64,000 bases of DNA, from NCBI RefSeq assembly GCF_001304615.2, contig NZ_CP032683.1, positions 2,046,001 through 2,110,000 on the forward strand, given 5' to 3'. The position numbers were made by a program, and so were the translations under genes. The DNA comes from Methanosarcina flavescens (GTDB taxonomy: Archaea > Halobacteriota > Methanosarcinia > Methanosarcinales > Methanosarcinaceae). Shown here piece after piece: positions 1 through 9,156 of this stretch; the stretch's first letter is position 1, and each line of letters starts with the position of its first letter. The notes below the pieces were generated by a model. It saw only the letters and a program-made list of their open reading frames with translations, had not been told where the DNA came from and did not search any database.

Positions 1-682
1 CGGCTGCAACCACCGACGGCTCTGGTTCATAGGCACAGAGTTTCATCTTATCGGTTTCTTTTATCTGTGGAAGCATCCCGTATTTTGAAACCAACCCTTC
101 CCCTGCAGGCAGAGCCACAGCCATGCGGTCATGCTGTTTCAGCCCGCCAAAGTAAAGGGTAAGCCGGTTGAGCTGCCCATCCAGTGAGATGTATTCTTTT
201 TCGCAGTCAAAAGGAATCCTTTCAGGCGGCATCTGGGGAGGAGCTTCAAAAGCGAAATTCCTGGTCTTTTCCCCATACGCAGCCAGCACATTCGGAATTC
301 CCGGCTCAAGGCTTGAGACCTGCCTTTTGCTTTCTTCAGCCGGGCGGAAAGGATCCGAAAATATCACATCAACAGCCGGGATTTGCTCTATTATTTTCGG
401 GTCAAGGGCGTCCCCGCAAATGAATTTAACGTTGCTGAGCCCGTACATTGCGCAGTTCTGTTTTGCATACTCGATTTTCTTTGGGTCGATTTCCACTGCA
501 TACACGAACCCGCACTGCTGTGCAAAAAAAACAGTCTGTCCTCCTATCCCGCAACTGATATCAGCAAGAGTTTTTGCTCTCAGGCGCTGCGCCCTGTAGC
601 GGGCAATGGGCTCAGGGGTCGCAAAGCGAAGGCTTTCCTTATCCCCATGCAGGGGCTTCTCAAATTGCTTTTTCCTTGCCAC
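1..682 (-). CDS. Class I SAM-dependent methyltransferase, C-terminus cut by window edge
   Basis: The minus-strand frame stays open to the window edge, so the C-terminus is missing. Residues 41-48 (DISCGIGG) form a class I SAM-binding motif I. A VEID acidic loop and a DPFRP motif follow in the motif II and IV positions. This order recalls the THUMP-like methyltransferases of archaea and bacteria, but the substrate cannot be named. No ATG opens the frame. I chose GTG at 682 because a TATA-like TTTAAATC lies about 35 nt upstream and no Shine-Dalgarno (SD) site is present, which suggests a leaderless or nearly leaderless message. A TTG about 50 nt further upstream is possible. Confidence 0.7.
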   Translation of the reverse strand, partial: MARKKQFEKPLHGDKESLRFATPEPIARYRAQRLRAKTLADISCGIGGQTVFFAQQCGFVYAVEIDPKKIEYAKQNCAMYGLSNVKFICGDALDPKIIEQIPAVDVIFSDPFRPAEESKRQVSSLEPGIPNVLAAYGEKTRNFAFEAPPQMPPERIPFDCEKEYISLDGQLNRLTLYFGGLKQHDRMAVALPAGEGLVSKYGMLPQIKETDKMKLCAYEPEPSVVAA

Positions 683-747
683 GTCGATCAGGAATAGTAG
701 ATAGGTTATGGGATTTAAAGGCAACTGAAAAAAGTATAGTTGAATTT

Positions 748-1230
748 TTATTCCACTTCAGAAATAATTACAACATAATTCTTCCCATATTTTTCAGCAC
801 AGGCGGGACAGGTGGTGTACCACATATACCATTTTTTGACTGCAAGCCCTTTACTTTTTGCATAATTTTCAAAGTCGCTGCACCATTCTGCAGTCTTCTC
901 GAAATCTCCCTCATACACTTTGCTCAGAAATTTCCCGCTGAGTGTTACGTTTTCGGCGCCGTCAACTTCTTTATCGACAGCCAAGTAAAGGTCCATATTG
1001 CTTTCCGAGGTATGGTCTGACAGGCAGAGCCAATCCGGCATTTCTGCACCAGCCCTGGTGACTTTCTCGCTCATCCTTGTTATTACCTCTCCAAAATTTA
1101 GAGGCATATAAAACTGTGTGGTAACCGAATCTTTGATGAATCTTTTATTGTTCCATTCAAAGAGTTTTCCGTCCCAGGGGACGGGGTCGAATCGAGGACA
1201 ACATTCCTGAGTCTGAATTTGGCTGCTCAT
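748..1230 (-). CDS. CCPRFDP-type conserved protein (often annotated as hydrolase)
   Basis: This 160-residue protein has the conserved N-terminal CCPRFDPVPWDG segment. Its middle part holds MPLNFGEVI and LCLSDHTS, and a CPAC pair lies near the C-terminus (TTCPACAEKYGKNYVV). I recognise the pattern from a family found in many bacteria and methanogens that is labelled hydrolase or hypothetical, with no reaction I know to be proven. The Cys residues at both ends could bind a metal. The start is supported by GGGTGA 6 nt upstream of the ATG. It is transcribed toward the partial methyltransferase with a gap of about 65 nt. Confidence 0.75.
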   Translation of the reverse strand: MSSQIQTQECCPRFDPVPWDGKLFEWNNKRFIKDSVTTQFYMPLNFGEVITRMSEKVTRAGAEMPDWLCLSDHTSESNMDLYLAVDKEVDGAENVTLSGKFLSKVYEGDFEKTAEWCSDFENYAKSKGLAVKKWYMWYTTCPACAEKYGKNYVVIISEVE

Positions 1231-1610
1231 AATTTTTCACCCTGTTAATAATGACTTTTAAGGTTATTTTAGGTTTTGGTTTTTAGATTTTGGTTGGTGA
1301 GACCTAATTTGAATTATTTCTGTAAACAACTGTTTGAAACAAAAACTTGTTATGAAAGATATCAAAAAGCTTAAATAATTAAAAAAGTATTCTTCTGTAT
1401 TTATGAATAATTTGAAAATTTTTGTCAAAAAGTTAGCTGTTAAGATGCATTGTTGTAGCTTTCTTGTTAAAAGCTTGAATAATAGGCTCATTTGCGAGCA
1501 AGCTCAACTGAGACAAAGATTAAGGCTTGGGTTATACACAAACTATTTTGAACAGATTAAATCTGAAAATTTTCATTACTGGGTTAAGGTAAACTTGTGG
1601 AGGTAAAAAT
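1231..1610. other. Intergenic region upstream of the CARF gene
   Basis: This AT-rich 380-nt stretch contains a TATA-like TTAAATAAT near 1369 on the plus strand. A possible 67-codon frame runs from 1403 to 1606 and is described separately. The SD of the CARF gene, GGAGGT, lies just before 1611. I see no RNA gene. Confidence 0.4.
1403..1606 (+). CDS. Possible small protein upstream of CARF effector
   Basis: A 67-codon frame starts at ATG 1403, about 30 nt after a TATA-like TTAAATAAT, so it could be leaderless. Its last codons (TGG AGG TAA) contain the GGAGGT SD of the CARF gene, which begins 4 nt later. That is the usual arrangement for coupled genes. The product is basic and matches no family I know. 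The frame could equally be chance. Confidence 0.25.
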   Translation: MNNLKIFVKKLAVKMHCCSFLVKSLNNRLICEQAQLRQRLRLGLYTNYFEQIKSENFHYWVKVNLWR

Positions 1611-2933
1611 ATGAAAGTACTCGTTATGACAGTAGGAGGCTCTTGTGCCCCTCTAGTTACGTCAATCCGACAAAATAGGCCTGATATAATACATTTTCTC
1701 TGTTCAGAAAATAGTAAGAAAAGTATTGATGGAGAGGGAAAAGTTTGCGGAAAGGATCCGGAGAATCCAGATCAGCCGAATGTATTAACACAATGTGGGA
1801 TAGCTGAAAATGAGAAAAACAAACGGTTTTTCATTCATCTTATTAGAAACGAAGACAGTTTAAATGACTGCTATGTAGATAGCCTTAAAATTCTAAACGA
1901 GATCTTGCGGGATAATATAAACACTGAAATAATTGTGGATTATACAGGCGGAACGAAATCAATGTCTGGAGGACTTGCTGTAGCATCTCATGATTTTTGT
2001 GGTATTAAGCTTTGTGTAGTATCAGGTAAGAGAAATGATCTTATAAAAGTTCAGGATGGAACTCAGCGAATAAAATTAACTCAGGCAAATTTTGCTTTTC
2101 TCAATAGGCAATTTGAACAGGTTAAAAAATTAATAGACAGATACGACTATGTGGGAGCTTTAACTATTTTTGACGAGATCATTATGGTTCCTGACATTCC
2201 AGAAGATTTCGATAAAAAAATCCAAAGGCTTTTTTTGTTTTCAAGAGCTTATTTAGCTTGGGATCATTTTGATCACGTTAAAGCATGGGAACTATTGTAC
2301 CAAAACCGTGGAGTTGCTCCTGAAAATATTATGTTTTTAGAGGCTGTGGTGAATAGTAGAATCAGATTTGATGAAGGGTTGAATAATTGTAAAGTTGAGG
2401 GAATTAGCTTATCCCCAAAGGGTTGTGGGTATGAACTCGTTGAGGATCTTGTATTGAATGCAGAGCGACGGGCAAGTCAAGGCAGATACGATGATGCTGT
2501 CGGAAGGCTGTACCGAGCAATGGAAATGCTTGTGCAGATTCATTTATGTAATAACTATTCGATCGATACTGGGGATGTAGATCTTGAAAGGCTTCCAGAA
2601 GCATTAAAGGTAGAATACGAAGCCAGAAAAGGAGCAAATGGGAAGGTAGAAATAGGACTTCGAAATAGTTATGAACTTTTGAATAAGCTAAACTCAGAAG
2701 ATGAACTGGGGAAGCTTTATATCAGAAGCCAGAAGAAACTAATTAATTCTCTTTCCATCCGCAATAAATCGCTATTCGCACATGGAATGACCCCAATTTC
2801 CAATGAACAATACGAAATATTCTATGAAGCTTTTGTGAAAGAGGTTCTTGATCCTTTTCTCAATACTTTAGGGAAAAGGTACGTTAAAAGAAACCAATTT
2901 GCGACTGCAGAAAAACTATTGGAAAAAATCTAA
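1611..2933 (+). CDS. CRISPR-associated CARF-HEPN protein, TIGR02710 type
   Basis: This is a likely ring-nucleotide sensor and RNase that acts downstream of the type III complex. The N-terminus (MKVLVMTVGGSCAPLV) and VDYTGGTKSMSGG at 109-121 match the nucleotide-binding CARF fold of the Cas02710 family. The C-terminal half is helical and carries RNKSLFAH at residues 384-391, an R-x6-H motif of the HEPN RNase type. The start follows GGAGGT by 6 nt. The gene is convergent with cmr6, 134 nt away. By family knowledge, cyclic oligoadenylate made by Cas10 would bind the CARF domain and activate the HEPN nuclease. The specific ligand is inference. Confidence 0.85.
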   Translation: MKVLVMTVGGSCAPLVTSIRQNRPDIIHFLCSENSKKSIDGEGKVCGKDPENPDQPNVLTQCGIAENEKNKRFFIHLIRNEDSLNDCYVDSLKILNEILRDNINTEIIVDYTGGTKSMSGGLAVASHDFCGIKLCVVSGKRNDLIKVQDGTQRIKLTQANFAFLNRQFEQVKKLIDRYDYVGALTIFDEIIMVPDIPEDFDKKIQRLFLFSRAYLAWDHFDHVKAWELLYQNRGVAPENIMFLEAVVNSRIRFDEGLNNCKVEGISLSPKGCGYELVEDLVLNAERRASQGRYDDAVGRLYRAMEMLVQIHLCNNYSIDTGDVDLERLPEALKVEYEARKGANGKVEIGLRNSYELLNKLNSEDELGKLYIRSQKKLINSLSIRNKSLFAHGMTPISNEQYEIFYEAFVKEVLDPFLNTLGKRYVKRNQFATAEKLLEKI

Positions 2934-3067
2934 AAGAGGAAAATCGGGATTGTTTCTCAGCAAAAGCCTATTCTATGTCAACACCTTAACCGCATCTTTG
3001 TATTCAGGCATGAGTTAATTTCTTTTTTTGAAGTGTATTTTATATTTCCAATTTTTCTATTTAATTT

Positions 3068-4015
3068 TTAAACATTTTTTATAGTAGATTCTAAATCAAT
3101 ATTTTCCTCGAAGTACCCGTATCCAACAGAAGTTTTAGCCCCAATACCATGTTCTTTGAGAGTTTTATTCATCCAATCGTAGGCAACTGATAACAAATTT
3201 GTGTTTTTTGATCCAACTGTAAATTCAAATTTCGTATCTTTCACAACTAAAAAGAATATGGGCTTTGGATCGTGATAATCAGCAGGAGGTACCGTGTTTG
3301 AACTATCAGAATAGTATTCAGAAAAATGAGGGTTCATTATTTCAGGTTCAATTTTAGGTTTGGATAAGGGTAAAGCATCAAAAAATATCACTTTTCCCTG
3401 CCTGCTTTCTTCATATAAACTCTCTTTTGGACACCCGAATATATCACAGAATTCTTGATCTTCTAATGCACGAGCTTCAGCCTTTTTTAAATCAAGGTTT
3501 CCATTTTTATCTTTACCGAATTTCTCTAAAATTATATGACTTCGAATAGCGCCCTTAATTGAACTTCCAGGAATGTATGGGATGCCATATATGTGATGAA
3601 GCTTTATCGATGTTTCATAAACGGATTCATTCCCAAGACCAATTGCAAGTTTCCAATCAATTTTATAGATGCCTGATTTAACTTCTAAACCTAATTTTTT
3701 GAGGCTGTCTCTATATCTATCTGAAAGAGCCGAAAAGTTTATGCCAGAAAAATTGGGTTCGATGTTTATCAAGACATCTTTCTTATCCTTTTCAAAAAGC
3801 TTAAATTTCTCCTCTTTATAGTCAAAAGGAGAGGCTTTGTTTAATTTTAAAGCATAATTGTCAATTGAGCCAATATTTCCCTCAATTAACTTTCTAGTAT
3901 CCGAGGGCATGATATATTCAAAATACTCATTGTTGCGCCTGTTTTTCCTAGAATTATTTTCAGTACGTTTTTTTCCATTGGAATTAGGATGAGTGGACTT
4001 AGACTTGCTTTTCAT
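3068..4015 (-). CDS. cmr6: Type III-B CRISPR RAMP protein Cmr6
   Basis: This is a RAMP subunit that caps the Cmr complex backbone beside Cmr1. The diagnostic segment is GIPYIPGSSIKGAIRSHI, the glycine-rich RAMP loop. The N-terminal 35 residues are rich in Lys, Ser and Asn and probably disordered. I prefer ATG at 4015, which has AAGGAG 9 nt upstream. A TTG at 4033 would add six residues. The start overlaps the end of cmr5 by 17 nt, showing tight coupling. It is the last gene of the seven-gene minus-strand operon. Confidence 0.88.
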   Translation of the reverse strand: MKSKSKSTHPNSNGKKRTENNSRKNRRNNEYFEYIMPSDTRKLIEGNIGSIDNYALKLNKASPFDYKEEKFKLFEKDKKDVLINIEPNFSGINFSALSDRYRDSLKKLGLEVKSGIYKIDWKLAIGLGNESVYETSIKLHHIYGIPYIPGSSIKGAIRSHIILEKFGKDKNGNLDLKKAEARALEDQEFCDIFGCPKESLYEESRQGKVIFFDALPLSKPKIEPEIMNPHFSEYYSDSSNTVPPADYHDPKPIFFLVVKDTKFEFTVGSKNTNLLSVAYDWMNKTLKEHGIGAKTSVGYGYFEENIDLESTIKNV

Positions 4016-4427
4016 CTTCGGGTTCTCCTTCAATTAGTCCTTCTGAAAAACGAGAAAGCCATTTAAAGAGGGATAAAACCTCGTTTGTGACAGCGCGATA
4101 AGTTGGAGAATCAAGTGAAATTATCCATTCTACCAGATCTTTTTCTTGTTTTAAAAACCCACTTTCTTTTAACCACTGAGAAGTCTGGTCATATATTAAA
4201 TAATAGGCATAGCCCGGCTTATCAGTTTCTTCAGCCCTTTTGACTTTCTTTGCTTTTACAAAAGCAAAAGTTTCACCCAGTCCATTAGTCTTAATCAATG
4301 TTGGTATCTTTCTTACGTAGGCTTTATACTCTTTTTTTCTTTCTTCTTTGCTCCCTTCCAAAGCTTTCTCATATGCAAATTTCGCTCTTCCCTGCTCAAG
4401 CCCTTTTCTTGTACTTATTTCACTCAT
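3999..4427 (-). CDS. cmr5: Type III-B CRISPR protein Cmr5 (small subunit)
   Basis: This 142-residue all-helical protein matches Cmr5, which lines the inner filament of the Cmr effector. The segment KIPTLIKTNGLGETFAF is the recognisable Cmr5 core. The position between cmr4 (16 nt upstream) and cmr6 (17-nt overlap) fits the canonical gene order. It has no catalytic residues, as expected for this family. Confidence 0.87.
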   Translation of the reverse strand: MSEISTRKGLEQGRAKFAYEKALEGSKEERKKEYKAYVRKIPTLIKTNGLGETFAFVKAKKVKRAEETDKPGYAYYLIYDQTSQWLKESGFLKQEKDLVEWIISLDSPTYRAVTNEVLSLFKWLSRFSEGLIEGEPEDEKQV

Positions 4428-4442
4428 CCAATGCTACCCCCA

Positions 4443-5387
4443 TTAGAGATCCATTATTCTGGTTCTGACAATTCCTTTGCCAATAGTAGAGTTTCCTCCC
4501 AGCTGGATTACAGGAGGTAGTCCTTTGATAAAGTACTCCATCACCAAATCTTCTTCATTTTTCCCGTTATTTTTTGCAAAAACTTTTTTGTTTTTGTCTT
4601 TACCTACAAAAATGGGACTTGTTAAAATCAGAGAGTAAAGAATAGTTTCACTTGGAAGGTATTCTTCAGTGAACAAAGCGCCTGTTTGGACAGTTCCAGT
4701 TTCGTTATTGATCTTGACTCTTGTAATCACTTCAGTTGAAAGATTTACAAAATCTTTAAAATCATCGTCACTCAAAATAACAAGATCTTTTTGCAGTTTT
4801 TGTGTCCAGTAATTGAAAATCTGACCCTTTGGAATCACATTCTTTGAAAGCCAGTGAGCAAACTTTGAGCATTTCTCATCCATTTTCACTTCAAAAGTGT
4901 ATTCTTCTAAGATGACCTTATTCCCCTCAAATAATAATTTACAGTCATCTGGAACTGTATTCTCTTCTGGCAATTTTGGAATTCCTTGGACATTAGCTAG
5001 ACTGAGATCAGTAATAAAACGCCCTAATACCTTTGGACATGTAATCCATGCAAAAACTCCTTTCATTGATTTCACTGGGAAGAGTAAAAGCCTAGCGTCT
5101 GTAAAACCAATTGCAGATCCATGATCATCTCCATTTTCCGGCCCAAAAACCAGTGAAATAACATCTTTATCTGATATTTTGACCTCCTGAGAATTTACTT
5201 TTATTTCAGCATGATTAGTTTCAAATGCTTCTCTTATCCCTCCTTTTAAACCGGAGCCCTCAAATTTAGGAAACCCGGTATGTCTTTCTCTTTGAATGGG
5301 TAAGTCTACAACACCAAGGTCAGTACCACTTCCAGCATGGAGAGGGGTTTCTACAGTCAAGAAAAAAGGCCTTACTCTTTTGAACAT
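4443..5387 (-). CDS. cmr4: Type III-B CRISPR RAMP protein Cmr4 (target RNA-cleaving backbone)
   Basis: Cmr4 forms the helical backbone and cleaves target RNA at 6-nt steps. The N-terminus contains LHAGSGTDLGVVDLPIQRE. Asp28 (or the nearby Asp23) sits where the catalytic Asp of known Cmr4 proteins lies, and GSGLKGGIRE follows as the RAMP glycine loop. The C-terminus ends with an ordinary glycine-rich GGNSTIGKG loop. The length of 314 residues is typical. The nuclease residue therefore looks intact, so RNA cleavage should be retained. Confidence 0.9.
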   Translation of the reverse strand: MFKRVRPFFLTVETPLHAGSGTDLGVVDLPIQRERHTGFPKFEGSGLKGGIREAFETNHAEIKVNSQEVKISDKDVISLVFGPENGDDHGSAIGFTDARLLLFPVKSMKGVFAWITCPKVLGRFITDLSLANVQGIPKLPEENTVPDDCKLLFEGNKVILEEYTFEVKMDEKCSKFAHWLSKNVIPKGQIFNYWTQKLQKDLVILSDDDFKDFVNLSTEVITRVKINNETGTVQTGALFTEEYLPSETILYSLILTSPIFVGKDKNKKVFAKNNGKNEEDLVMEYFIKGLPPVIQLGGNSTIGKGIVRTRIMDL

Positions 5388-5415
5388 TTTCCCACCAGTA
5401 ATCCGAATTTATTTT

Positions 5416-6495
5416 TTATTCATTTACTTTTCCAACAAATGTTATACCAAATCCCTGTTTAGCATACTCGTCTGAAATTGATTGTTTATTGAACAAAGAA
5501 TAAATTTCCTTGATATCTCCTTCGATAATTTTAAAGTAATAAACACTCCCAGCAGGAGTAGCCCTCCACATAGGTTTGGGTTTCTTCTGTTTAAGGTCAA
5601 AGCCTCCAATGTTCTGATATTTTCCGATTGAAGCCGTCAACAACTTAAATTTCAAATTTTTGTACTTACCTTCTAAACTATTCATATCTATCCAAGAGGG
5701 GAGCCATCCTTGGTGGAAGATTGCAGGAGTTGACAAATATAATTTGAATTTTTCAATATCTTTATTGAGATTCTTTTCAGAATAATTACAATTTATTAAT
5801 TGCTCCGAAATTTTTTCGTAAGAAGCAGCTTTACCTTCTCCCCCTAATTTTAGCAAGCCCTTCTCAGGAATCTCCAGACCCTCAAATTCAACCAAAAAGC
5901 TGAGATTTTTTAGTCTTTTCATACCCACCCTGTATATTTTAGATTCATCGGCTGTGTGGGTCTCTCCGCTCAAGCCTATACCTATCTTCGGCTCAGTAAT
6001 AACTCTCGAATTCAATCGTAGAATGGAAAAATTTTTGCTATTACAAGATAGATACCCTTTCAATAATTCCCCACTTATCAGACCATTATCAATAGCTTGT
6101 ACTCCTTGATCTCCTTTCAAAACATGAGAAGTAGGACAGGAACTTTTCAGTTTTAGCTCAACAAGAGAAAGGAGGTTTACTTCATTTTCCATCTCAGCTT
6201 CTACATCTTTTTTTTGGACCAAGTCAAGAGGTAATGGTAAATACAGGGTATTCTTATTTTCTAAATTGTCTAGGAAGTAAATTCCTTTTATAACCAGATT
6301 GTTAGTAGGGTCTTCTTCAGTGTTTGCTTTTTCAAGTAGGTCAATGTGATTTGAAAAATAAACAGTCCTTATAGCGCCATATATTACTGAGGGAGAAGGC
6401 GGGAATATGCAATTTCCCCAAGTGTCTTCTCCCATAGAAAATGGTTTTCCATCTCTAAAAAAAATTGTGTCCAAAGGATCAATTTTTATCAGCAT
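5416..6495 (-). CDS. cmr3: Type III-B CRISPR protein Cmr3
   Basis: Cmr3 holds the 5' repeat handle of the crRNA next to Cas10. The family hallmark DTIFFRDGKPFS is at residues 9-20, followed by PPSPSVIYGAIR. The C-terminal region has GGFDLKQKKPKPMWRATPAGSVYYF split over the usual RAMP loop. The ATG overlaps the stop of cmr2 by one base, so the two are translationally coupled. At 359 residues the length is normal. Confidence 0.9.
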   Translation of the reverse strand: MLIKIDPLDTIFFRDGKPFSMGEDTWGNCIFPPSPSVIYGAIRTVYFSNHIDLLEKANTEEDPTNNLVIKGIYFLDNLENKNTLYLPLPLDLVQKKDVEAEMENEVNLLSLVELKLKSSCPTSHVLKGDQGVQAIDNGLISGELLKGYLSCNSKNFSILRLNSRVITEPKIGIGLSGETHTADESKIYRVGMKRLKNLSFLVEFEGLEIPEKGLLKLGGEGKAASYEKISEQLINCNYSEKNLNKDIEKFKLYLSTPAIFHQGWLPSWIDMNSLEGKYKNLKFKLLTASIGKYQNIGGFDLKQKKPKPMWRATPAGSVYYFKIIEGDIKEIYSLFNKQSISDEYAKQGFGITFVGKVNE

Positions 6496-8267
6496 TAATT
6501 AGACCCCCGTTCAATAAAAACCGCAGTATTTAAAAGAGACAGGAAGTTCTCCAAAGATTTGCTTTCTCTAGCTAATGCATATAACTTCTCTGTTATATCT
6601 TCAATTGTTTGCTCTTTTCTGGTGTAAAAATCTGTTTCTGTTTCTCCTGTTTTCTTAACCATCATACAGGACCTACTTATTAATCTTTTAATCTCAGTCT
6701 TGAGCAGTTTAAACTCGGAATAGTTGCCATTTTCATCCATTAATAAATTAAATTCTTCATTTAGTTTTTTTACAAAACTATCTGAAAAGGATGGATTTCC
6801 TGAAGAATTTGGGGATCTTAAAAGGTTAATTAATTCTTCTAAAACTTCGATAGTATCGAAAGTTCCATACTTCCATTTGAATACAGTTTTGTGTATTTCT
6901 CCAGATCTTTTGAGCACAGCAATTGCAAACGCGTCTTTCTCATTATTGCCATCAATCGACTTCGCCTCATGTTCCATTTTTCTTGCCCATGAAAGGACTT
7001 CCTGAAGGGGCGTTTTGTAATGAGCAATGCAAACACCACATGAAGCCGATGATTTTTTTCCTTGTTTTATGTAAGAAAATTCTTCAAATGCTGGGAAGTT
7101 CTTCCTTAATTCTTTCATTACAGGTAACAAATAATTAAGGTTGATAAAAGCAAGAACATCATCCCCACCTGAATAAACCAGTTTACCTTTTGGATTAACT
7201 TCTGAATCAACAATGTTTTTTACTTCATTTGCATATCTACCAAGTTTTTCCGTCAGATAACTATGAAATCTCTCAAGTTCTGATTTCCCCTTGTCTTCCA
7301 AAAATTCTCCAGAGAGCCACTTCCCCATGTTATCTCCATCAAGACAAAGCAAAGCATAATAGTTTGAAAATTTTAATCCCATTTGTTCTGCAGTGTTTGT
7401 GATTTTAGCTAATTTTTCCAAGCTAACTTCTGGATCGGCTTTAATTCCATTTTTTTCAAAGTATTTTTTAGTCAAATTATCTTTAAAGTACAGCTGTTCA
7501 TCAAAGTCTTTACCAAAAAAACTCTTATACTCTTTTAATAGCGAGGAATCAAGTTTTGAGAGTGTATCCATTAATGCAATTTCAGCCGTTGATGGATAAT
7601 TTCTCTGATATTTTTTCTTAAAATGTTCGCCAGCAAAGCGTTTGGAAAGGCACACTGCACATAGACCCTCTCCATCACTAATAAATTTGTTAGAAACGTG
7701 GGTTACTTTTTTCGCATCTTGAACATATGCTCTCTTCTCGTCACCACCATAAAAGAGTACGTTTCTTTCACCACATAGTGAGCATTTTCTGCCAGATTCT
7801 TGAAATTGTTGAAAACGGCGTATATTTTTTACTGCTCCTAAATAACTTTCAAGCTCACTAAATTTTGAAGCATAATCTCCTTCTTTAAAGTCCAATGCAA
7901 TCCAGTGTAAGTCCAATAAATTGTCTATTTGCTGGCCAAAACCATCTGGAATATTTAAATTTAATTTTACAACTATATCTCCGCATATTTTCCTGTATTC
8001 ATTTTGGACAAAGTTGCACAATTCAGAGCCAATTTTTTCAGGATCTTCACATTCAATTTTGGCAATAAAACGACTTGGTTTAGAATCTATCTCTTTATCT
8101 GGGAATATTATATCGCATGAGTCGACTAATCTACTCAATTCATCTATCGCTGCATCTGATAGATGTGATAATAGGAAGCTTCCTGCGTAAAGATCCTGTG
8201 TTTTTCTGGCTTGGGAAATATAAGATTGAACCGGTCCTATTGTAAAAAGAAAAAGAAATTGACTCAT
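6495..8267 (-). CDS. cmr2: Type III-B Cas10/Cmr2 without HD domain
   Basis: This is the large Cas10 subunit, expected to make cyclic oligoadenylate on target RNA binding. It opens directly with the Cmr2 N-terminal segment (LFLFTIGPVQSYI), then a CSLC...CAVC zinc knuckle at about 162 and 203. A first palm motif (CLDGDNMGKW) lies near 308 and the cyclase motif SGGDD at 366-370. At 590 residues it is shorter than Cmr2 proteins with an N-terminal HD nuclease, and I see no HD motif. DNA cleavage in cis is therefore not expected, while cyclase activity is. Its ATG overlaps the cmr1 stop by 4 nt. Confidence 0.92.
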   Translation of the reverse strand: MSQFLFLFTIGPVQSYISQARKTQDLYAGSFLLSHLSDAAIDELSRLVDSCDIIFPDKEIDSKPSRFIAKIECEDPEKIGSELCNFVQNEYRKICGDIVVKLNLNIPDGFGQQIDNLLDLHWIALDFKEGDYASKFSELESYLGAVKNIRRFQQFQESGRKCSLCGERNVLFYGGDEKRAYVQDAKKVTHVSNKFISDGEGLCAVCLSKRFAGEHFKKKYQRNYPSTAEIALMDTLSKLDSSLLKEYKSFFGKDFDEQLYFKDNLTKKYFEKNGIKADPEVSLEKLAKITNTAEQMGLKFSNYYALLCLDGDNMGKWLSGEFLEDKGKSELERFHSYLTEKLGRYANEVKNIVDSEVNPKGKLVYSGGDDVLAFINLNYLLPVMKELRKNFPAFEEFSYIKQGKKSSASCGVCIAHYKTPLQEVLSWARKMEHEAKSIDGNNEKDAFAIAVLKRSGEIHKTVFKWKYGTFDTIEVLEELINLLRSPNSSGNPSFSDSFVKKLNEEFNLLMDENGNYSEFKLLKTEIKRLISRSCMMVKKTGETETDFYTRKEQTIEDITEKLYALARESKSLENFLSLLNTAVFIERGSN

Positions 8268-9109
8268 AATATCATCGCCTTGAACTTATCCTGAACCAGC
8301 TTATCCTGAACCGAGAAGTTCGCTTTTTTAGTAGAATCTTTATTAAAGACTGTGTTCAAAGTTGAGATAATTGGGAAATACCTTCCATTTGAGTTTTTCA
8401 ATACTGATACATATATTGGTGAAGCAAGCCTGCCTTTAGATGAAGTAAATCCTAAAGAGCGATTACAACATTTGCTTGAAGCTGTTCCTATACTCTCAAG
8501 TACTTCCTCCCACTTCTCATATTCTCCTCCAAAAATTACTTCTTTTAAATAGGGGTATTGAGACTCTTGGAGGAAGCTTTCCTTTAAAACTATCTTCTCA
8601 CCCTTCATGTCATAATTGCTCGAGCCTACACGATTGATTAATTCTAAGATATCTTCAATTTCAAGATTGATATCCTCGGGCTCTAAACTCCCAAAACCTC
8701 GCCGAGACCTTTTACCAAATCCGCCCAAAATAAGACATAGGTTTAAAATATCGCTATAATCTTGAATATTAGAATAGCTCGATAAAATTATTGAAAGATC
8801 TTGATTAGGAGATATAACCTTAACACGTCCCATATTCTTATGAGGTAGCAAGAAGTAATTGCCTTGGTCTAATTCCCCACTTTGGATCCGAATCCTGATC
8901 TTGGATTTTCCTACTTTTTCATTGCTCGCACCAAAAAGATCAGATTCCCTCTTTTTTAATTCTTCAAGGGACAAATGTCCGTTTACAGCTCTCCACCAGA
9001 ATCTCATCATACCTTTAATTGAAGGAGGTCTTAACTCTGGAGTACGACCATCTGCCCCAGTCATGAGAAGAGGAGTAATAATTTTACATTTTATTTTTTC
9101 TATTTCCAA
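8264..9109 (-). CDS. cmr1: Type III-B CRISPR RAMP protein Cmr1
   Basis: Cmr1 caps the 3' end of the crRNA in the Cmr complex. The family motif RPPSIKGMMRFWWRA is at residues 27-41, preceded by ITPLLMTGADGR, both typical of Cmr1. A GGFGKRSRRGFGSL loop follows. GGAGGG lies 6 nt upstream of a TTG at 9115 but 12 nt upstream of the ATG at 9109, so the true start may be that TTG, adding two residues. It follows cas6 by about 45 nt. Confidence 0.9.
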   Translation of the reverse strand: MEIEKIKCKIITPLLMTGADGRTPELRPPSIKGMMRFWWRAVNGHLSLEELKKRESDLFGASNEKVGKSKIRIRIQSGELDQGNYFLLPHKNMGRVKVISPNQDLSIILSSYSNIQDYSDILNLCLILGGFGKRSRRGFGSLEPEDINLEIEDILELINRVGSSNYDMKGEKIVLKESFLQESQYPYLKEVIFGGEYEKWEEVLESIGTASSKCCNRSLGFTSSKGRLASPIYVSVLKNSNGRYFPIISTLNTVFNKDSTKKANFSVQDKLVQDKFKAMIL

Positions 9110-9156
9110 CTCGTGCCCTCCAAAATAAAATTATTAAACTTATATCGATTGAGTTT

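Noticed and set aside
168-1020. Plus-strand open frames over the methyltransferase and CCPRFDP genes
   Set aside because: They are antisense shadows of well-supported minus-strand genes.
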